Of a stretch of DNA of 64,000 bases, positions 1-11,539 are shown one piece after another. The stretch is from Codonopsis lanceolata (taxonomy: Eukaryota; Streptophyta; Magnoliopsida; Asterales; Campanulaceae), in assembly GCA_013146195.2 (NCBI GenBank), contig CM028377.1, positions 23,861,980-23,925,979 on the forward strand. Direction: 5' to 3'. Numbering within the stretch: the first letter of the stretch is position 1; every line of letters begins with the position of its first letter. The notes under the pieces were generated by a model that was not told where the DNA came from, made no database searches, and saw only the letters and a list, made by a program, of their open reading frames with translations. Position numbers and translations under genes: made by a program.

Positions 1-78
1 GGACTTGTCCTAGCTGCGAGTTTGTAGGCGAGTCTTGTCTTGGTAATTAATTTGTAGGCGTGCGACTTTAGCCTATCA
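1..78 (+). repeat. 3' end of the 5' LTR of Athila-like element A
   Basis: The first 78 bases match, in reverse complement, the sequence that begins at 50484, which is the outer edge of the 3' LTR of a second copy. The segment ends in ATCA, followed five bases later by a tRNA-Asp-type primer binding site. This fixes it as the end of a 5' LTR whose beginning lies left of the window. Confidence 0.85.
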
Positions 79-83
79 AATTT

Positions 84-101
84 TGGCGCCGTTGCCGGGG
101 A
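84..101 (+). other. Primer binding site, tRNA-Asp type
   Basis: TGGCGCCGTTGCCGGGGA is complementary to the 3' end of plant tRNA-Asp, the usual primer of the Athila/Calypso branch of Ty3/gypsy elements. It starts five bases after the LTR terminus. Confidence 0.9.
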
Positions 102-272
102 ACGGTTTTATTTGTTTGCACTCTTACTCTATTTCTTCATCTACTTCTTTTTCTTTTTCTTGTTTCCTGGTATTTGTGCTTTATTATTATTGTTGTCTTG
201 TGGTGTGGAACCTTTTATGGTCCATACTCGTTCTGCTAATCAAGTTGTTAGTCCTTTTGTTCGAGAAATTGG

Positions 273-1700
273 GTGGATATTTCAGTGCAGGGAGAAATTT
301 GCGGAGGCGGGATGAATAATAATAACGGTGATAACAATGATGGTCCGGAGATTGTGAACAATAGGGGTAATGGAAGAGGCAATAACAACCCCCCACCTCG
401 GACATTGAGGCAAAGGATTGCTCCGAACTGGAATGAGCAACCCATGGCAGTGTTATTTCTGATTTACTGGGGTGGGGTTACTTTTGAGTTGAAGCGGGGT
501 TGTTGAACCGGTTGCCCCATTTAATAGGATACCGGGGGAGAATCCAAATCGACATATAGCTCGGTTTGTGCAAATTTGCAAGAGTATGAAGCCCGTACCG
601 CATTGCCTCTTGGCCGATTATGCGAGGCGTTTTCCTTTACTCTTAAGGCTAACGCGAATACGTAGTATTATCACCTGCCACCCAACAGCATTACCTCGTG
701 GCAAGAGTTGAAGGAGGTATTTCTTGATGAGTTCTTCCCTCCAGATCAAATCAATGTCATGAAGAGGGATATCAGCAACATGGAGTAGCAGTCCGATGAA
801 TCACTATATGATTACCACAACCGATTCTATAAGCTCTGCAGAAGTTGTCCGTAGCATGGCTTTGATGATGAGCATCTTATTGTTTATTTCTATGGGATTG
901 ACCGTGAGCAAGACAAAGGTGGGTGGATTACGCTTGTGGAGGTAGTATTTTGAACAAAACTACCGGGGATGCGAGAGCGAGTAGCTGATAGAAGAGCTAG
1001 CCAAAAGCACAAGGACTCATGGGAGAAGGTCTAGCGTTAGATAAGTCAGTGTGGCAGGATCGAGTGATACAACGAATGATTTGAAGACTGAGCTGGCAAA
1101 TGTCAAGAGTCTGTTGAAGACATTGGTTTTGGGTCAACAACCTCATCCCTGCGGTATATTCTTGATGTGACCCACCCGAGGCCGATTCTTGTCCTACTCT
1201 TGAGACGGATAAGGTGGTGGATGTCAATGATAGGTTTCAATCACGGCGGTCGAGAGACCACCGTAGTTCAATTACAACGCGCAAATAATGTTCATCGAAC
1301 CTTAGGTATGGTCCACCACAGGGACAACAAGGTTTCAGGCGGCCGTTCAATAATCGGAGGGTTTCAGGCAGGTCGCCAGCGGTTCGAGAAATCAATATAA
1401 TCGGTCACGAGCACTGTTGACAAGCAGCGGCAGCAGCCCGAGGGAGATCGAATACAGAAGGACATGGTCCCATCACTAGCGCGAGCATGTCTACCATGAA
1501 TGGAAACTTCCAGCAGTTCCAACAGGTGGGTCAGCTGGCAGATGCAGTTGGGAGAATGGAGGCAAAAGATTCGGGGAAGTTACCATCTAGAGCGGAACCG
1601 AATCCGAAGTCTAATGTCGGTGCGATGACTTTGCGTGTGGGAAAAAGCTAGAGAAATGGTTGTCGAAGAGAGCAGAGTTAGTGGTTGAGAGAGTTACACT
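273..1700 (+). pseudogene. Athila-like gag (broken)
   Basis: The N-terminal piece at 273-506 is Asn/Gly-rich. From about 510 to 1000 a retrotransposon gag domain can be followed in alternating frames: PNRHIARFVQICKSMKP near 545, and near 700-830 the typical stretch about a developing capsid, EVFLDEFFPPDQ then SLYDYHNRFYKL. The remainder to about 1700 is a low-complexity, Gln-rich tail of the kind that precedes protease in this lineage. It would form the virus-like particle. At least four frame changes and a TAG near 788 break it. The same domain appears on the minus strand up to the edge of the second gap (59510). Confidence 0.7.
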
Positions 1701-1989
1701 TGAGGCGAAGACTTCGAAAAGGAGAAAGATCTTGCACCGGTATTTCTGTGGATGAGCCGGCTCCCCGTTTAGTATGCTTTAAGGGAGGACGAAGGCCGGA
1801 GCGATAAGGCTATTTTGACACATTGAGAGGCTTGAGGTAAACATTCCGTTTCTTGATCTTACGCGATCGGTTCCAAGGTATGCGAAGTTCTTGAAAGAGT
1901 TGTGCAATATGAAGAGGAATCGAAGGGCGGAGTCGGAAAAGGTAAAGATTAGTGAGCATGTGCGGTCTATCAAAAGGATGCCAGAAAAA

Positions 1990-2420
1990 GTGTAATGATC
2001 GGGTATGTTCGTGATTCCTTGTCGCTAGGGGATAATTCGGAGCATATGGCTATCTTGACTTGGGGGCTTCATCAACGTCATGCCCTATGCGTTGTTTGAG
2101 ACCCTAAAGTTGGGACCTCTGGGATACTCGGGTGGTTATTCGGCTTGCCGACAAATCTAATGCGTACCCTAAAGGGTTGATTGATGATGTTCTAGTCCCA
2201 GGGTTGGGAAGCTCATTTTCCCGCAGATTTTTATGTCTTGGAGATGGATCTGGATCCTAAGGCTCCCGTTCTGTTAGGGAGACCTTTCATGTCATTGCTC
2301 GTACCAAGTTGGATGTTACTAATGGGTCAATGACTATGGAGTTTGATGGGCAACAAATTGGAGTTCAATATCTTTGATGCCATGAAGTACCCCAGGATGT
2401 GCACTCGGTGAACTTCATTG
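1990..2420 (+). pseudogene. Athila-like aspartic protease (broken)
   Basis: The retropepsin active site DLGAS is read at 2057-2071, followed in shifted frames by the conserved block on loop residues and the downstream run FPADFYVLEMD near 2220 and AMKYP near 2380. It should process Gag-Pol. Frame changes occur after the active site and again near 2200. The length, about 140 residues, is normal for the lineage. The equivalent region in element C lies at about 57900-58300 on the minus strand. Confidence 0.75.
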
Positions 2421-2558
2421 ATGTAGTGGAGCCTATAGCCCAAGAGGTGTTTGATAAAAGTGTGCGGAGGAGACGATGACATGAAGTACGTATTGGAGAA
2501 TGCGTTGGGGTATCACCAGGGTTAGAGTTTGACATTTCCAATGAGATGAAGAAGGGCG

Positions 2559-3643
2559 GTGATGAGCCTTTCTGAAGATGCTATGTATGTCTCACCATCG
2601 GGATTTGGTCATTTCCAGTTGGAGGTGCCACCAGATAAACCATTGCCATCTGTTGAGAAGGCACCTGTGCTTGAATTGAAGCCCCTTCCCGAGAATTTGA
2701 AATATGCTTTCTTGGGTGAAGGGAAGACACTTCCTGTGGTGATCTCTAGTGTTCTGACGGAGGAGCAAGAGAAGAAATTAGTTGATGTGATCAGGGAGGC
2801 GGAAAGAAGCGATTGGGTGGACTATTGCCGACATCAAGGGCATAAGTCCTTCTCAGTATGTACTCACCAGGATTTTGCTAGAGGAGTGCTAAGCCGGTTC
2901 TGAAGGCAGCCGCAGAGGAGGTTGAACCCACCTATGATGGAGGTGGTGAAGAAGGAAGTTTGAAGTTACTGCAGATGGGGATCATATATGCCATATCAGA
3001 CAGTGAGTGGGTGAGCCCTACTCAATGTGTAGCCAAGCGGGGTGGGATCACCGTCGTCATCAATCACAAGGGCGAGTTGGTGCCAACCCGGGAGCAAACG
3101 GGATGGCGTGTCTGTATTGACCTTCGTCGGCTGAATGAGGTAACTAGAAAAGATCACTTTCCCCTCCCATTTATTGATCAGATGTTGGAAAGGCTTGCCG
3201 GAAGGGCGTATTATTGTTTTCTTGATGGGTATTCCGGGTATTTTCAAATACCAATTGCACCGGAAGACCAGGAGAAAACCACTTTTACTTGCCCCTTCGG
3301 CACCTTTGCCTATCGGAGGATGCCCTTTGGTTTATGCAATGCACCTGCGACTTTTCAAAGGTGTATGATGAGCATCTTCTCCGATTTTGTGGAGAATTTT
3401 ATGGAGGTTTTCATGGATGATTTCACCGTCCATGGAGACTCGTTCGACCAATGTCTTGCTCACCTTGCTTTAGTTCTTGACCGATGTGTTGAAGCAAATT
3501 TGGTGTTGAATTTTGAAAAATGTCACTTCATGGTTGAGCAAGGCATTGTGTTGGGACATGTGGTTTCGAAAAAGGGTATTGAAGTGGACAAAGCAAAAAT
3601 TGATGTTATTTCCACACTTCCTTACCCTACAAATGTGCCGTGA
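2559..3643 (+). pseudogene. Athila-like protease-RT linker and reverse transcriptase
   Basis: The open stretch 2559-2903 is the linker before RT (LKYAFLGEGKTLPVVIS, EEQEKKL). RT is nearly uninterrupted in 2960-3643: WVSP near 3010, GWRVCIDLRRLNE near 3105, the YSGYFQIPI block near 3230, FGLCNAPATFQRCM near 3330, and the catalytic FMDD at 3410-3421. The Asp pair is intact, so this is the best-preserved part of the element. A frameshift near 2900 and another at 3640 separate it from the linker and from RNase H. Confidence 0.88.
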
Positions 3644-4200
3644 AGTGCGGTGGTTCCTTGGTCATGCGGGGTTCTACCATCGCTTCATAAAAATTTTTTC
3701 GAAAATTGCATCGCCTCTATGCACCTTGTTGCAAAAAGAGGTAGATTTTAAATTTGATGATATTTGCAAGAAAGCATTTGATGAGTTGAAGGGTCGGTTG
3801 ACATCTACTCCTATTATTCAAGCCCCCAATTCGTCTCTCCCTTTTGAGATCATGTGTGATGATGTGATTATGCTTTGGGGCGCTTGGGTCAAAAAGTGGA
3901 TCGTGCCTCTCATGTGATTTATTATGCGCCTATGACTTTGAATGAGGCACAAAGAAACTATTCCACTACGTAAAAGAGATGTTAGCGGTGGGTTTTGCAT
4001 TAGAAAAATTTAGGTCCTATTTGCTTGGGACCAAAATCATTGGTACACCGATCACGCCGCTCTTAGTATTTGATGTCAAGAAAGAGGCAAAACCGAGACT
4101 CATTCTAAGTGGATCCTTCTATTGAATGAGTTTAACATAGAAGTCAAGGATAAGAAAGGGGCCGAAATGTAGTGGGCTTCCACCATTGAGTCGTTTGGTG
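3640..4200 (+). pseudogene. Athila-like RNase H (broken)
   Basis: It continues RT in a shifted frame: WFLGHAGFYHRFIK near 3650, then DFKFDDICKKAFDELK near 3745, and the RNase H start near 3840-3880. Later landmarks, the FALEKFRSYLLG region near 4000 and the KKGAE segment near 4155, are recognisable only by changing frame. Element C carries the same region at 56219-56870 on the minus strand with the C-terminal part open, which supports the assignment. Confidence 0.75.
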
Positions 4201-4229
4201 AGAGAGGATGACAAGCCTATGTAAGCACA

Positions 4230-5520
4230 CCTATTGTGGGCGAAGTTTCTGATGAGGCTTTCAGGCGCTATGAAGTGTTCCCTTGGTATGCGGATTTGGT
4301 AAACTTTTTGGTCTCTAATAAAATTCCCCAAGTTTTTCTAAATCAAAGAGAGACAAAATCAGCAGTGAGGCTAAGTACTATGTGTGGGGCGAACCAAACT
4401 TGTGGAAGCATTGCGACCAAGTCATTCGTAGATGTGTCTGGGAAAATGAGATGGCCTCTATCCTAAAGTTACGTCATGAGTATGCATGTGGTGGTCACTT
4501 TGGTGCCAAAAACACCGCTAGGAAAGTGTTAGGCAGTGGCTTCTTTTGGCCAAAATTGTTTATGGATGCCGCTGCCTTTTGTAAGTCTTGTGGCCAGGTG
4601 TCAACGTGTTGGAAATATAGGGCCTTAATGAGATGCCACAAAACATCGTAATTAATTGCGAGGTTTTTGATGTTTGGGGAATTGACTTTATGGGTCCGTT
4701 TCCTATTTCTTTTGGTTTTGTGTACATCTTACTTGCGGTGGACTACGTTTCCAAATGGGTCGAGCGATCGATGATTCTAAGGTAGTGGTGAGTTTCCTCA
4801 AGAGCAATGTTGTGTCTAGATTTGGGATGCCTAGGGCCTTGATCGGTGATAGGGGGACTCATTTTGCAATAGGATGGTGGAGGCCTTGGTCAAAAAGTAT
4901 AACATCACTCATAAGGTCTCTACGCCTATCATCCCAAACCAATGGCCAGCGAGAGGGTTCATAGGAAATCAAGTCCATCCTCGAAAAGCAAGTAAGCCGA
5001 ATAGGAAAGATTGGAGTCTTAGGCTAGAGGATGCTTTGTGGGCTTATCGTCGGCTTACAAGACACCTATTGGTATGTCCCCATATCGATTAGTGTTTGGG
5101 AAGCCATGTCACTTGCAGGTAGAATTAGAGCACAAAGCCTTTTGGGCAATCAAAAGTTCAATATGAACTTAGGCAGTCAGGAAGAAAATTACAATTGAAT
5201 GAACTAGATGAAATCAGGAGAGAGGCTTATGAAAATAATTTGTCTTATAAAGGCAAAAGCGTGTACGATAAAATGATTTTTAAGGAAGGAATTTAAAGTT
5301 GGTCAAAAAGTCCTCTATTTGACTCCCACTTGCGCTTGTTTCTGGTAAATTGAGTCCGTGGACCAGGTCCTATTGGTGAGGGAGGTATTTCGCATAGTGC
5401 GGTTGTGATCTCTAGTCTCTCAGGAGACCAAGAGTTTAAGGTAAATGGGCAAAGATTAAAGCCTATTTTGATGGTGGAGATGTTAATGTGGAGGATGTGG
5501 ATCTCTGGATCCTAATTATA
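4230..5520 (+). pseudogene. Athila-like integrase (broken)
   Basis: An HHCC-type zinc-finger region is seen in 4450-4610 (HEYACGGHFGAKNTARKV then CKSCGQV). The catalytic core follows: WGIDFMGPFP near 4675, then VVSFLKSNVVSRFGMP and the DRG block at 4780-4860, and WAYR at about 5040. The C-terminal segment to 5520 is frameshifted. The gap starts 38 bases further on. Frames change at about 4640, 4760, 4890 and 5095. Confidence 0.8.
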
Positions 5521-5557
5521 TTGATCATATGCTTTCTTGGGGGGCTTACCGGCATTT

Positions 5558-5657
5558 NNNNNNNNNNNNNNNNNNNNNNNNNNNNNNNNNNNNNNNNNNN
5601 NNNNNNNNNNNNNNNNNNNNNNNNNNNNNNNNNNNNNNNNNNNNNNNNNNNNNNNNN
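5558..5657. other. Scaffold gap, 100 N
   Basis: Exactly 100 N, the usual placeholder for a gap of unknown length. The left side is a plus-strand Athila-like element and the right side is the RT of an unrelated minus-strand gypsy element, so at least two element ends are missing here. Confidence 0.99.
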
Positions 5658-5990
5658 CATTCTATAACCGGTAATAGTCCTTGTGGGACTAATTCATCTT
5701 TATCATTTTTGACAACGGTAATTCACGACTTTTTAGGAACTACTTGAGACGGGACTAACCCATTTACTATCGATATAGGTAAATTATACCGCGTCTAAAA
5801 GCTTAAGAACTTCTTTCCTAACGACTTCTTCCATGTGTGGGTTAAGTCTTCTTTGTCTTTCTCTGAAGGTTTACTACCTTCCTCTAAATGAATTTTATGC
5901 ATACACATAGAGGGACTAATTCCTTTTAAGTCGGCTAAAGACCATCCTAGAAGCTTCTCTATGTGTCCATAAAACTTTAACAAACTTTCT
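5658..5990 (-). pseudogene. Element B reverse transcriptase, N-terminal piece
   Basis: Minus-strand translation of 5795-5983 gives the pre-RT motif LGWSLADLKGISPSMCMHK and an acidic/basic stretch that in this lineage precedes the first RT block. The next about 130 bases hold the WVSP-type region in broken frames. The polymerase centre is not in the window. Confidence 0.75.
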
Positions 5991-6499
5991 TCTTTTACGA
6001 TAAATTATGCTATAATAACGAGGCAAAGTGTTACCTTCCCTAAAAATGCATATTTTAAGTGGGATGGTAATGGCTTTAATTCTTCGACTTTGGGGTAATA
6101 GAAGGCATAAATTCAGAATTTTACGCTTTAATTGTTTCTTTTATTTAGCGCTCATTATTCTCTTCTTGTTTTCTTCCTTAATATCTTCAATCTCAATTTC
6201 CTCGAAAGAGAGATTTTAGAATCTCTACTTCATCTTCTTTAATTTCATAACTTTCTTCAACTATTTTCTTTGACTCATCGAAATTAATTTTCGATTCTAC
6301 CTTTATTTCTTTTCATCTTTCTTTTACTAGCTTCTAGCTTTTCTTTTTCTAATCTTTCTTCTTCTTCTATTTCTCTTTCAATTTCCTCAATGTCAATTTT
6401 TATGGGAGGAATAGGGCTATCATCATAGACAATAAATCTATCTCTCTCATAATCTTGCTCTTCTTCAAAAGTTTCGGTTGATAATTTCTCAATCTCATC

Positions 6500-7360
6500 A
6501 ATTGAAAAACAAGCACTCATGTCACTAGGTCTATTCATAGCATCAAACGAAATTTCAAGCTGTTTCACCTAGGGCGACATTGTGAGTTTACCATTTTTCA
6601 CATTTATCATTGTATTAGCGGTTGCCATAAATGATGCGCTTCTAATATTGGGACTTCATTATTAGTGCATATCTTCCTTTCCATCTCAAGAACCACAAAG
6701 TCTTGGTATGATTAATTTATCAACTGAACTAGGATATCTTCCACTATACCCAAGGGATATTTAAGCGGCGATCACTAATTGTAATTGCATATTAGTGGGT
6801 TTTAGTTCTCCTAGACCTAATTGTTTATAGACAGAAAGGCATCAAGTTAATACTTGCTCCTAAATCTAGCATTGCTTTCATCTTTTTAGAGTCTCCCAAG
6901 GAAACTTGAATATTAAAAGCTGCACAGGTCCTTCAACTTAGGTGGTAATTCGGGTTGTAAAAGCAGGCGGCGTTTTCGAAACAACAATCTTTTCGTTGTT
7001 TTCAAACTTGTGTTTCTTAGAGTGAAGATCTTTGAAAAACTTTGCATATCTTTGGAATATTTTTAATAACATTAAGCAAAGGTAAATTACATTTACTTTG
7101 GATAACATATTATAAATTTCCGAATGAATTGTTTGTCCATTCGGTTTTTCATAAGTCTTCTTGGAAAGCGAATTGGAGGAACATAAGGTGGTGGAGCCAC
7201 ATAAGGTTCCTCTTCTTCTTGATCTAATTCTTTATCTACTTCAATTGTGTTGTCTTTATTTTGAATTTCTTTTTCTTTTTGTTCCTTATTTGGAACTTCT
7301 AACTCTACTTCTACTTCTTTTTCTTTTTCTACCTCTTGATTACTTAAATCATCAATCACT
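6500..7360 (-). pseudogene. Element B gag C-terminus and aspartic protease
   Basis: On the minus strand 7093-7359 encodes an acidic Glu/Lys-rich linker followed by YVAPPPYVPPIRFPRRL, the conserved entry to the protease region of plant gypsy elements. The active site LDLGA is encoded at about 6855-6869, followed by the residues leading to GLGELKPT near 6800. The segment 6284-6568 is the acidic spacer between protease and RT. Several frame changes are present. Confidence 0.75.
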
Positions 7361-7465
7361 TTATCACTAACACTATCTTTCTCATTTCTTTTCTATTACT
7401 TTTCGAATTTTCTCTTGAAGCATGCATATTAGAAGGGGATCGAGAATCACTTACCTCTTCACCTA

Positions 7466-8856
7466 TCACCTTACACTTAGCGGAGACGGTGATAGCTTGC
7501 TCGGTTTGACTAGGGAACTTCCTTCTTCTCTTTTATTTGCTTCGAATTTTCGATATGTTTCTTGATTTTCAATTTCTTCAAGCATGTACTTCATCAAAAC
7601 CTTTACTGCTACTTCTTGCTTGGGAACTTCTTCAATTCTCAAGCCGATTTTGATTTTGTTTTGCAAGCGTGGAGGTTGTGGTGGTTGGAATTGTTGAGGT
7701 TGCAAAGGCTTATTTCCTCCCCAAGAAAAGTTAGGATGATTCCTCCAACCGAGATTATATGTATTGGAATATGGATCATTCCTTGGCCTTTGAGGGTACA
7801 TATTCATAGCATTAGCTTTGTTCGAAATACATAGCACTTGACGGACAAAAATTAGTAGCATGAGAATATAATCCACATAGAGCACATGCTTCTTGAATTT
7901 GCCAATTTTCAAATTGAGCTTGTGTATTTGAATTATCTTGCAATTGATATAGGCTCCTATTTTTACCTCTAGCACTTTTACGTTTGGGAATTAATACTTA
8001 GCATCTCAAATAATTCTTCTAATGCTTCTGGTGTCATTCTATTAATAGAACCACCAGCTGCACTATCAACCATAGTTTGTAAACCTGGCGAAAGACCATG
8101 ATAGAATTGAAGCACTAACACATGTTGAGCCAAATTATGATGAGGACACATAATAAGCGATTTTTAAATCTATCCCATGACTCATGGAATGTTTCACACG
8201 GTTCATTTTGGAATGACATGATTTGTTTTCTATACTCGTAAGAGATGCATGTTTGTAAAATTTGCTCATAAACAAATCATATAATTGTGCCCAAGTAAAA
8301 ACACTGTTTGGTGTTAGGTTCATAAACCATCTCTTTGCCAATTCTTTTAATGCACTGGGAAAGTATTTCATTTTAATTTGATCTTCAGTTAACCCTCCTA
8401 AAGGAAAAGTACTCATCATGTATTCATATTCTCTTAAGAAAGAAACCGACAGGATCTTCATTAGGCATCCATGAAAAGATGGTATGGCATTAAAATAATG
8501 TCCTTTTAGTTCGAAATTCCTAACAGCATCTGGCAATACTAAACATGATGTTACCACATTTAATGAAGGTCTACTAAAATCATTAATAGTTCTTTGATTT
8601 ACGACTACTTCCATATTTCTTCTTGCAGGCTCTTCTTGTCTTTGATTCCTATTATTTGGGTCAACTAGGTTTTCGGATTACGATTATTGTTATTATCTTC
8701 CATTGTAGGATCAACCAGAGGATCCTCTCGATTCAGATTATCTTGATTATCAGGCTCGAAAGCTAGATTTTCAAAATATCTTTGGTATCTTTTAACAATA
8801 TTTATCTCTTGATCTAAGTCTACCAATTCAGGATTTAAAGATCTACGACCTTGCAT
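7466..8856 (-). pseudogene. Element B gag (broken)
   Basis: Three minus-strand pieces follow each other: 8856-8665 (N-terminus, acidic), 8614-8135 (retrotransposon gag core with FPLGGLTEDQIKMKYFPSAL and AKRWFMNL) and 7975-7466 (NTYNLGWRNHPNFSWGG, the characteristic nucleocapsid-side motif, then a Gln/Pro-rich run). The order and the distance to the primer site at 9018 fit a gypsy gag. Frameshifts or stops separate the pieces. Confidence 0.8.
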
Positions 8857-9017
8857 AAAAATAAATTAAAAGCAATTTAAAAACAACTAACTATTAAGGC
8901 AAAATAAAATAAAATCTTTTTGTATTTTTTATTTTTTATAAAAACAAAAATTAAACTAAAAACTAAATTAAATTAAAAACTACGCTACCTACAAACTAAC
9001 TTCATTGAACTAGCTTG

Positions 9018-9034
9018 TCCCCGACATGGCGCCA
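9018..9034 (-). other. Element B primer binding site (tRNA-Asp-like, imperfect)
   Basis: The minus strand reads TGGCGCCATGTCGGGGA, six bases inside the LTR end. It shares the first seven and last seven bases with the tRNA-Asp primer site of element A but is one base shorter and differs in the centre. Either it is a diverged site or it uses a different tRNA. Confidence 0.6.
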
Positions 9035-9040
9035 AAAACT

Positions 9041-10334
9041 TGATCGATGTTTTATTTATCTATTTCCTTGCAAGTGTACAAGACTATTATAGAATAGACT
9101 CGGAAGCAAGGGTCGAACCCACAGAGACAAGTGATCACGAACAGTGCGGTTATAGATAGCAAATTATTAACCTAAGGGGGGGTTTTTATGTTTAATTCTA
9201 CTCTAAATTACTAGTTATAGATGTTAACTAATTAGGCAGTAATAACGATATGAAGATCTTATGGTGAGTGGAAATCTAGGATTACGGGTTTCACTTATAT
9301 CTCCTTTATGTTCAATTCATAATAATGTCATTCAATGTCTTGGGTTCGTTCACTAAAAATAGATATGGTACGTTGAACAATTGGTTCGGCCTCCTCATAA
9401 AAATTCACCCATTCCATATCCTAAGCACGAGGCGTAATCTAGCTGTCACCTAGATTTATGATCTATCTGTCACCTAGATCATGTAAGAACTGGTCCTAAC
9501 TTATCACTCTCGTGCTTCGATAGGTCCAATTTATTGTGTTGGTGAGCCGATTGTACGACATATGCACTTGGTCATGCGGTATCCGCACCTCTAAGCCTTT
9601 ATTATTTGCGATTACATTCATTTGTTCAAAGCAAAATAATAGAGGGATTGATAAACAACACAATCAACAAGCATTGAATAGACATATATATAAGAATCAA
9701 AACATAAATTCGATACAAGTTACCTCCCACCTCCTAGATTAGGGATGATTTAGTTCATCATAGGCGATGAACGACACATGGAAGATGATGGAAGACATGA
9801 TTTGATCTTCAATACTTGAAATTACAAAACCTAATTATGTTATACAATCTAAAACTACCTAAAATCTATGTAAAGAGAGCTTCCGGCGGTAGTCCTCCTA
9901 TGCTTAGGCTCGGCATCGACTTCTATATATACTTGGGAGTTGTGATTGAATCGAATGACTGTGTGAAAACCGAAAATTGAGCATTACGCCTACCTTGCGG
10001 TCGAGTCTTTGGATACCTTGCGTCCGCAAGAGGTCTCGATGTGTGCTTCTTGGCTCTTCGATTGCTTTGGCTTGAGGGGCCGTCTTGCCTACCTTGCGGT
10101 CGCAAGGTGCGAGGCACCTGCGTCGCAAGGTGTCCGAATGTGACTTTCATTTTTCTTCAATTTTTCTTTCTTTGTAATTTGCACTTAAAACCACGGAGTT
10201 TCGCGTATTTTCACGAACAATCACGAAACTTACAAAACTCACCAAAAACATATATTAGTACTCAAAAGACTCGTGAAATTGCCTAATTCAAGTCACAGAA
10301 GCATATAAAATCGACGTATAAAATACATCGATCA
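9041..10334 (-). repeat. 5' LTR of element B
   Basis: A 1294-base LTR bounded by the perfect inverted termini TGATCGATGT and ACATCGATCA. It lies next to the primer site. Near 10087-10130 it holds a GC-rich palindrome (ACCTTGCG..CGCAAGGT) repeated in degenerate form from about 9985. No second LTR is in the window. Confidence 0.85.
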
Positions 10335-10379
10335 AGTCTCAAGAAATTATGTCCAGATCTTTCCTCTTTACCAGCTTTT

Positions 10380-11080
10380 GGATGTGATGCTTGTCGGTTG
10401 CGAAAGCATCATCACATTTCTTATATTTCTAGGGTTAATAAGCAGTAGCATGCCCCATTTGATGTAGTTCATTCGATATTTGGGGACCTAGTCCTATTGT
10501 CTCAAGTTAGGTTATAGGTATTTTGTTACTTTTGTGGATGATCATTCTCGTGTTACTTGGATTTATTTAATGAGACATCGTTCGAGTTATTTGATATTTT
10601 TTCGCATTACGTCTTTGAAATTAAAACTCAATTTGGTGTGCCTGTTAAACATCTTCGCAGTGATAATGCTCAAGAATATTTCTCCACTGTTTACTCCAAA
10701 TTTATGTTGGCTCATGGCATGCTCCACCAATCCTCTTGTACTGATACTCCTCAGCAAAATGGTGTTGCTGAGAGAAAAATCGTCACCTCCTTGAGGTTGC
10801 TCGTGCGCTTTCATTTCGATGCATGTTCCTAAACCGTTTTGGGCGGATGCGGTGTTTAGCTTGCTTGTCATCTTATCAACCGTATGCCTTCTTACGTTCT
10901 TTACGGAGGCGATCCTCATCAAGTCTTGTTTCCTTCGAGTCTCTATTCATGTCTCTAGGATATTCGGTGCGTCGCCTTTGTTCGTGATCATCGTCCTAAT
11001 GTCACCAAGTTAGATCCTAAGGCACTCAAGTGTATCTTTTTGGTTATTCTCGTACTTTCGAAAGGATATCGATGCTTCTC
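10380..11080 (+). pseudogene. Copia element 1 integrase (broken)
   Basis: The zinc-binding Cys pair and basic residues are near 10390-10410. The core starts at 10525, FEIKTQFGVPVKHLRSDNAQEY near 10615-10680 contains the second catalytic Asp, and the DTPQQNGVAERK block near 10745 contains the catalytic Glu. The catalytic residues remain, but frame changes at about 10780 and beyond break the C-terminal part. Confidence 0.82.
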
Positions 11081-11539
11081 TCCTGACTTGAATCGATATT
11101 TGGTTTCTGCTGATGTTTCTTTTCATGAGTCGGTGTCCTTCTACCCTACATCGGATATTCCACCTGTTGAGTTTGTTCCCGATGATGATTTTCTACTCTA
11201 TCGGGTTGTGGAGTCCACTTCTTTCCCTTCCCACGATCTACCTCGTCCCTCCTATTCAACGAGTTTACACCCGACGCACCGCCTTTTGCTCTCGTGGAAT
11301 ATGCCTCACGCTCACGCTCTGCTCCTCGCCGAGTCAGTCCTACCATCGTCGCCCGATCCGACTTCCGTAGAGGTACCTTCGATCTTGATATTCTGTTGCT
11401 CTTAGAAAAGGTAAACGTAGTTATGCGTTACATCCTATTTCTAACTTTGTTAGTTATCACGATGGTTTGTCTCACGATCTTTGTGCCTTTGTTAATGTCC
11501 AGTCTCATTCTCTTCCTAAGTCGTAATGCGAGCAGTGGG

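Larger units (their letters stand above)
79..5557 (+). mobile_element. Athila-like Ty3/gypsy element A, internal region (gag-pol), truncated by a gap
   Basis: A plus-strand internal region runs in the order primer site, gag, protease, reverse transcriptase, RNase H, integrase. This is the gypsy order, with integrase last. The tRNA-Asp primer site, the DLGAS protease motif and the FMDD polymerase box place it in the Athila/Calypso group. The reading frame shifts many times by single bases and has several stops. The element runs into a 100-N gap just after the integrase C-terminus, so the env-like region and 3' LTR are missing. Element C (50484-59510, minus) is the same family and shows what the missing part probably contains. 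Confidence 0.9.
5658..10334 (-). mobile_element. Second gypsy element B (-), RT start to complete 5' LTR
   Basis: Read on the minus strand: 5' LTR (9041-10334), primer site, gag, protease and the beginning of RT, which is cut by the gap at 5657. The RT entry is seen at 5795-5983 (LGWSLADLKGISPSMCMHKI). The outer LTR edge at 10334 abuts the middle of a copia integrase, so B inserted into that copia element. The LTR is unlike that of elements A and C. The internal region is AT-rich and shows frameshifts, so it is a decayed copy. Confidence 0.85.

Noticed and set aside
5463..5747. Frames crossing the N run
   Set aside because: They translate the 100-N gap as X and have no meaning.
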